DNA from: Cupriavidus pauculus
Lineage (GTDB): Bacteria; Pseudomonadota; Gammaproteobacteria; Burkholderiales; Burkholderiaceae
Direction of reading: 5' to 3'
NCBI RefSeq assembly: GCF_008693385.1
Contig: NZ_CP044066.1
Location: 1 to 64,000 of the forward strand
Length of the DNA: 64,000 nt
Position numbers and translations under genes: made by a program. This document shows, in pieces, positions 63,929-64,000 of the stretch. Under the pieces are notes generated by a model. The model made no database searches, was not told where the DNA came from, and worked only from the letters and a program-made list of their open reading frames with translations. How positions within the stretch are numbered: the first letter of the stretch is position 1; each line of letters starts with the position of its first letter.

Positions 63929-64000
63929 AATCGGTGTTGGCCACTATTAGTAATGTCACCTTTGAGATGAATAGAGATGTCACCTCAGGCTTCTCCTCGT
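63929..64000 (+). mobile_element. Left end of a second, related ISNCY element (partial)
   Basis: The last 70 bases begin ATCGGTGTTGGC, then TAATGTCACCTTTGAGATG and AGAGATGTCACCTC, the same pattern as 62319-62380 with scattered differences. It is therefore the left end of another family member that continues beyond the window. Confidence 0.6.

Noticed and set aside
1..64000. CRISPR array
   Set aside because: No regularly spaced direct repeats were seen; the palindromes near parAB are irregularly spaced and not separated by uniform spacers.

Overview
The window looks like part of a large secondary replicon (megaplasmid or chromid) of a Burkholderiales bacterium of the Cupriavidus/Ralstonia/Burkholderia type. 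Evidence is a ParA/ParB partition locus at the left edge beside a cluster of centromere-like palindromes, high GC with codon use of that group, duplicated housekeeping-type genes (an extra primary sigma factor, an orphan CheB, H-NS-like proteins), and many insertion-sequence fragments of families common there (IS21, IS30, IS3, ISNCY). The taxonomic call is inference; no rRNA or complete tRNA is present.

Layout. 1-2.5 kb: start of parB, parA, and seven TTTCAC-NN-GTGAAA palindromes (probable parS array). 2.5-5.1 kb: decayed DNA, a cold-shock gene with terminator, a broken IS30 transposase. 5.3-17.5 kb: sparsely coded accessory DNA with an H-NS-like gene, a 672-residue RpoD-type sigma factor, an orphan CheB, an alpha/beta hydrolase, a FixJ-like response regulator and an AraC regulator flanked by IS21-type end fragments. 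18.2-24.2 kb: recombination hot spot with a broken and an intact copy of the same large tyrosine recombinase, a truncated imuA still carrying its LexA box, the 3' end of a tRNA-Ser with terminator (an att-like scar) and a broken P4-type integrase. 24.2-29 kb: small envelope proteins and a shattered collagen-like gene with an 11-base homopolymer.

29-42.6 kb is a defence island: three proteins with Rx4H HEPN motifs, a putAbiC-type membrane protein and a complete type I Wadjet system (jetABCD), interrupted by IS21 and IS3 remnants. 42.8-49.2 kb: a 5'-truncated autotransporter, an OmpA-type lipoprotein, a broken Hsp20 and a beta-propeller lipoprotein with a decayed partial duplicate. 49.3-51 kb: two toxin-antitoxin pairs (Xre/RES and DUF3018/MazF). 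51.2-52 kb: a broken IS21 istB.

52-62.3 kb: an MBL-fold hydrolase, then a stress-type cluster (DUF3597 protein, H-NS-like protein, BON-domain protein, a 59-residue membrane protein, a hybrid histidine kinase overlapping a two-domain KaiC-like ATPase, and the remains of a manganese catalase). The window ends with an intact ISNCY-type transposase followed by the left end of a related element.

The strongest biology is the defence island: Wadjet acts against incoming circular plasmids and here appears to sit on a plasmid-type replicon, accompanied by HEPN proteins that are plausible uncharacterised abortive-infection factors.
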